The notes beneath the pieces are model-generated. The model made no database searches. It saw only the letters and a program-made list of their open reading frames with translations, and was not told the origin of the DNA. From NCBI GenBank assembly GCA_945281075.1, contig CALYQE010000041.1, positions 1 to 14,512 of the forward strand: DNA of 14,512 nucleotides. The letters are read 5' to 3'. The DNA is from an uncultured Lactobacillus sp. (GTDB lineage: Bacteria; Bacillota; Bacilli; Lactobacillales; Lactobacillaceae). Position numbers and translations under genes: made by a program. Shown here piece by piece: positions 14,046 to 14,512 of the stretch (positions within the stretch are counted from its first letter, which is position 1; each line of letters begins with the position of its first letter).

Positions 14046-14512
14046 GATTGTTGGTCGTCCTTTAAAAGTGCCTGGGCAGCAGTTAGAATTGCCAGCTGGT
14101 AGACATCTTCCCAACTAGCACCACGTGATAAATCGTTAACCGGCTGTGCTATCCCCTGTAAAATCGGGCCAATCGCCGTAAAATTACCAAGGCGCTGCGT
14201 GATCTTATAGGCAATGTTACCTGATTGCAATTCTGGGAAAACAAAAACATTTGCTTGGCCTTTCAGTTCAGACTCCGGTGCCTTTTTCGCTGCCACAGCG
14301 GGCACAAAGGCAGCATCAAATTGCAATTCGCCGTCGGCTGGAATTTCAGGATGGTCTTTTTTAAAGATTTTTGCCGCTTCGGCAACTGTATCGACCATCT
14401 CGCCTTGAGCAGAGCCCTTAGTTGAGAAACTTAAGAATGCTACTCGTGGATCAAGATCAATTAAGCGCGCCGTCTGCACCGTTTGATAAGCAATTTCGGC
14501 AAGGGTTTTACT
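14042..14512 (-). CDS. pta: Phosphate acetyltransferase, C-terminal part (runs off the window)
   Basis: Converts acetyl-CoA and phosphate to acetyl-phosphate and CoA, feeding acetate kinase. The frame stays open to the edge, so about 157 C-terminal residues are present and the start lies beyond 14512. Family segments are PRVAFLSFSTKGSA, ELQFDAAF(V)PAVAAKKAP, NVFVFPELQSGNIAYK and the end region GPILQGIAQPVNDLSRGAS. These are the conserved catalytic-domain blocks of short-type Pta. It is followed by tsaE with a four-base ATGA overlap. This is a common lactobacillus pairing without an obvious functional link. Confidence 0.95.
   Translation of the reverse strand, partial: SKTLAEIAYQTVQTARLIDLDPRVAFLSFSTKGSAQGEMVDTVAEAAKIFKKDHPEIPADGELQFDAAFVPAVAAKKAPESELKGQANVFVFPELQSGNIAYKITQRLGNFTAIGPILQGIAQPVNDLSRGASWEDVYQLAILTAAQALLKDDQQS

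Noticed and set aside
14046..14114. A 23-residue N-terminal extension of TsaE
   Set aside because: It overlaps pta coding sequence in another frame and adds Cys/Pro-rich residues not seen in the family; ATG 14045 overlaps the pta stop as coupled genes do.

Overview
This window looks like chromosome from a low-GC member of the Lactobacillaceae, most likely Lactobacillus in the strict sense (acidophilus/delbrueckii branch). The reasons are the A+T-rich intergenic DNA, strong AGGAGG-type ribosome binding sites, a 380-residue IMP dehydrogenase without CBS domains, and the murB-cdaA-cdaR-glmM gene order. The species assignment is inference from protein character only. No mobile element, phage gene, CRISPR array, tRNA or rRNA is visible. 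Nearly everything is core metabolism or cell-wall biology.

Layout. (1) 1-2600, purine interconversion: an adenosine/adenine deaminase family gene (minus strand) and guaB (plus strand) diverge from a 339-bp control region. That region carries three copies of a 12-bp motif, a PurBox-like site and promoters. (2) 2601-4460: an operon of a 14-TM drug-efflux transporter followed by a MarR repressor, with a MarR-type palindrome just downstream of the promoter. (3) 4610-6731: an operon of a Cof-type HAD phosphatase, a CopY/BlaI-family repressor with an altered C-terminal metal motif, and an unrecognised four-TM protein. (4) 6733-8707: glmS as its own transcription unit, with a strong promoter flanked by direct repeats and no ribozyme. 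(5) 8744-12924: murB-cdaA-cdaR-glmM, tightly packed and ending in a perfect hairpin terminator. (6) 13007-14512: a plus-strand DEDDh exonuclease converging on a minus-strand pta-tsaE pair; both share one terminator whose arm encodes the end of tsaE.

How the genes fit together. GlmS and GlmM make glucosamine-1-phosphate for UDP-GlcNAc, and MurB acts at the UDP-MurNAc step. CdaA makes c-di-AMP and CdaR modulates it; CdaA and GlmM are known partners in related Firmicutes. Region 5 therefore joins peptidoglycan precursor supply to c-di-AMP signalling. Region 1 pairs adenine/adenosine deamination with the committed step to GMP.

The points most worth a second look are: the deaminase lacking the usual catalytic Glu; the CBS-less IMPDH; the repeated AAATCACTA(G/T)TA element between the two; the HAD/CopY-like/membrane-protein operon; and the repeats at the glmS promoter. 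I do not see clear evidence of a wholly new multi-gene system. Several start codons are placed downstream of the longest reading frame, using ribosome-binding-site positions.
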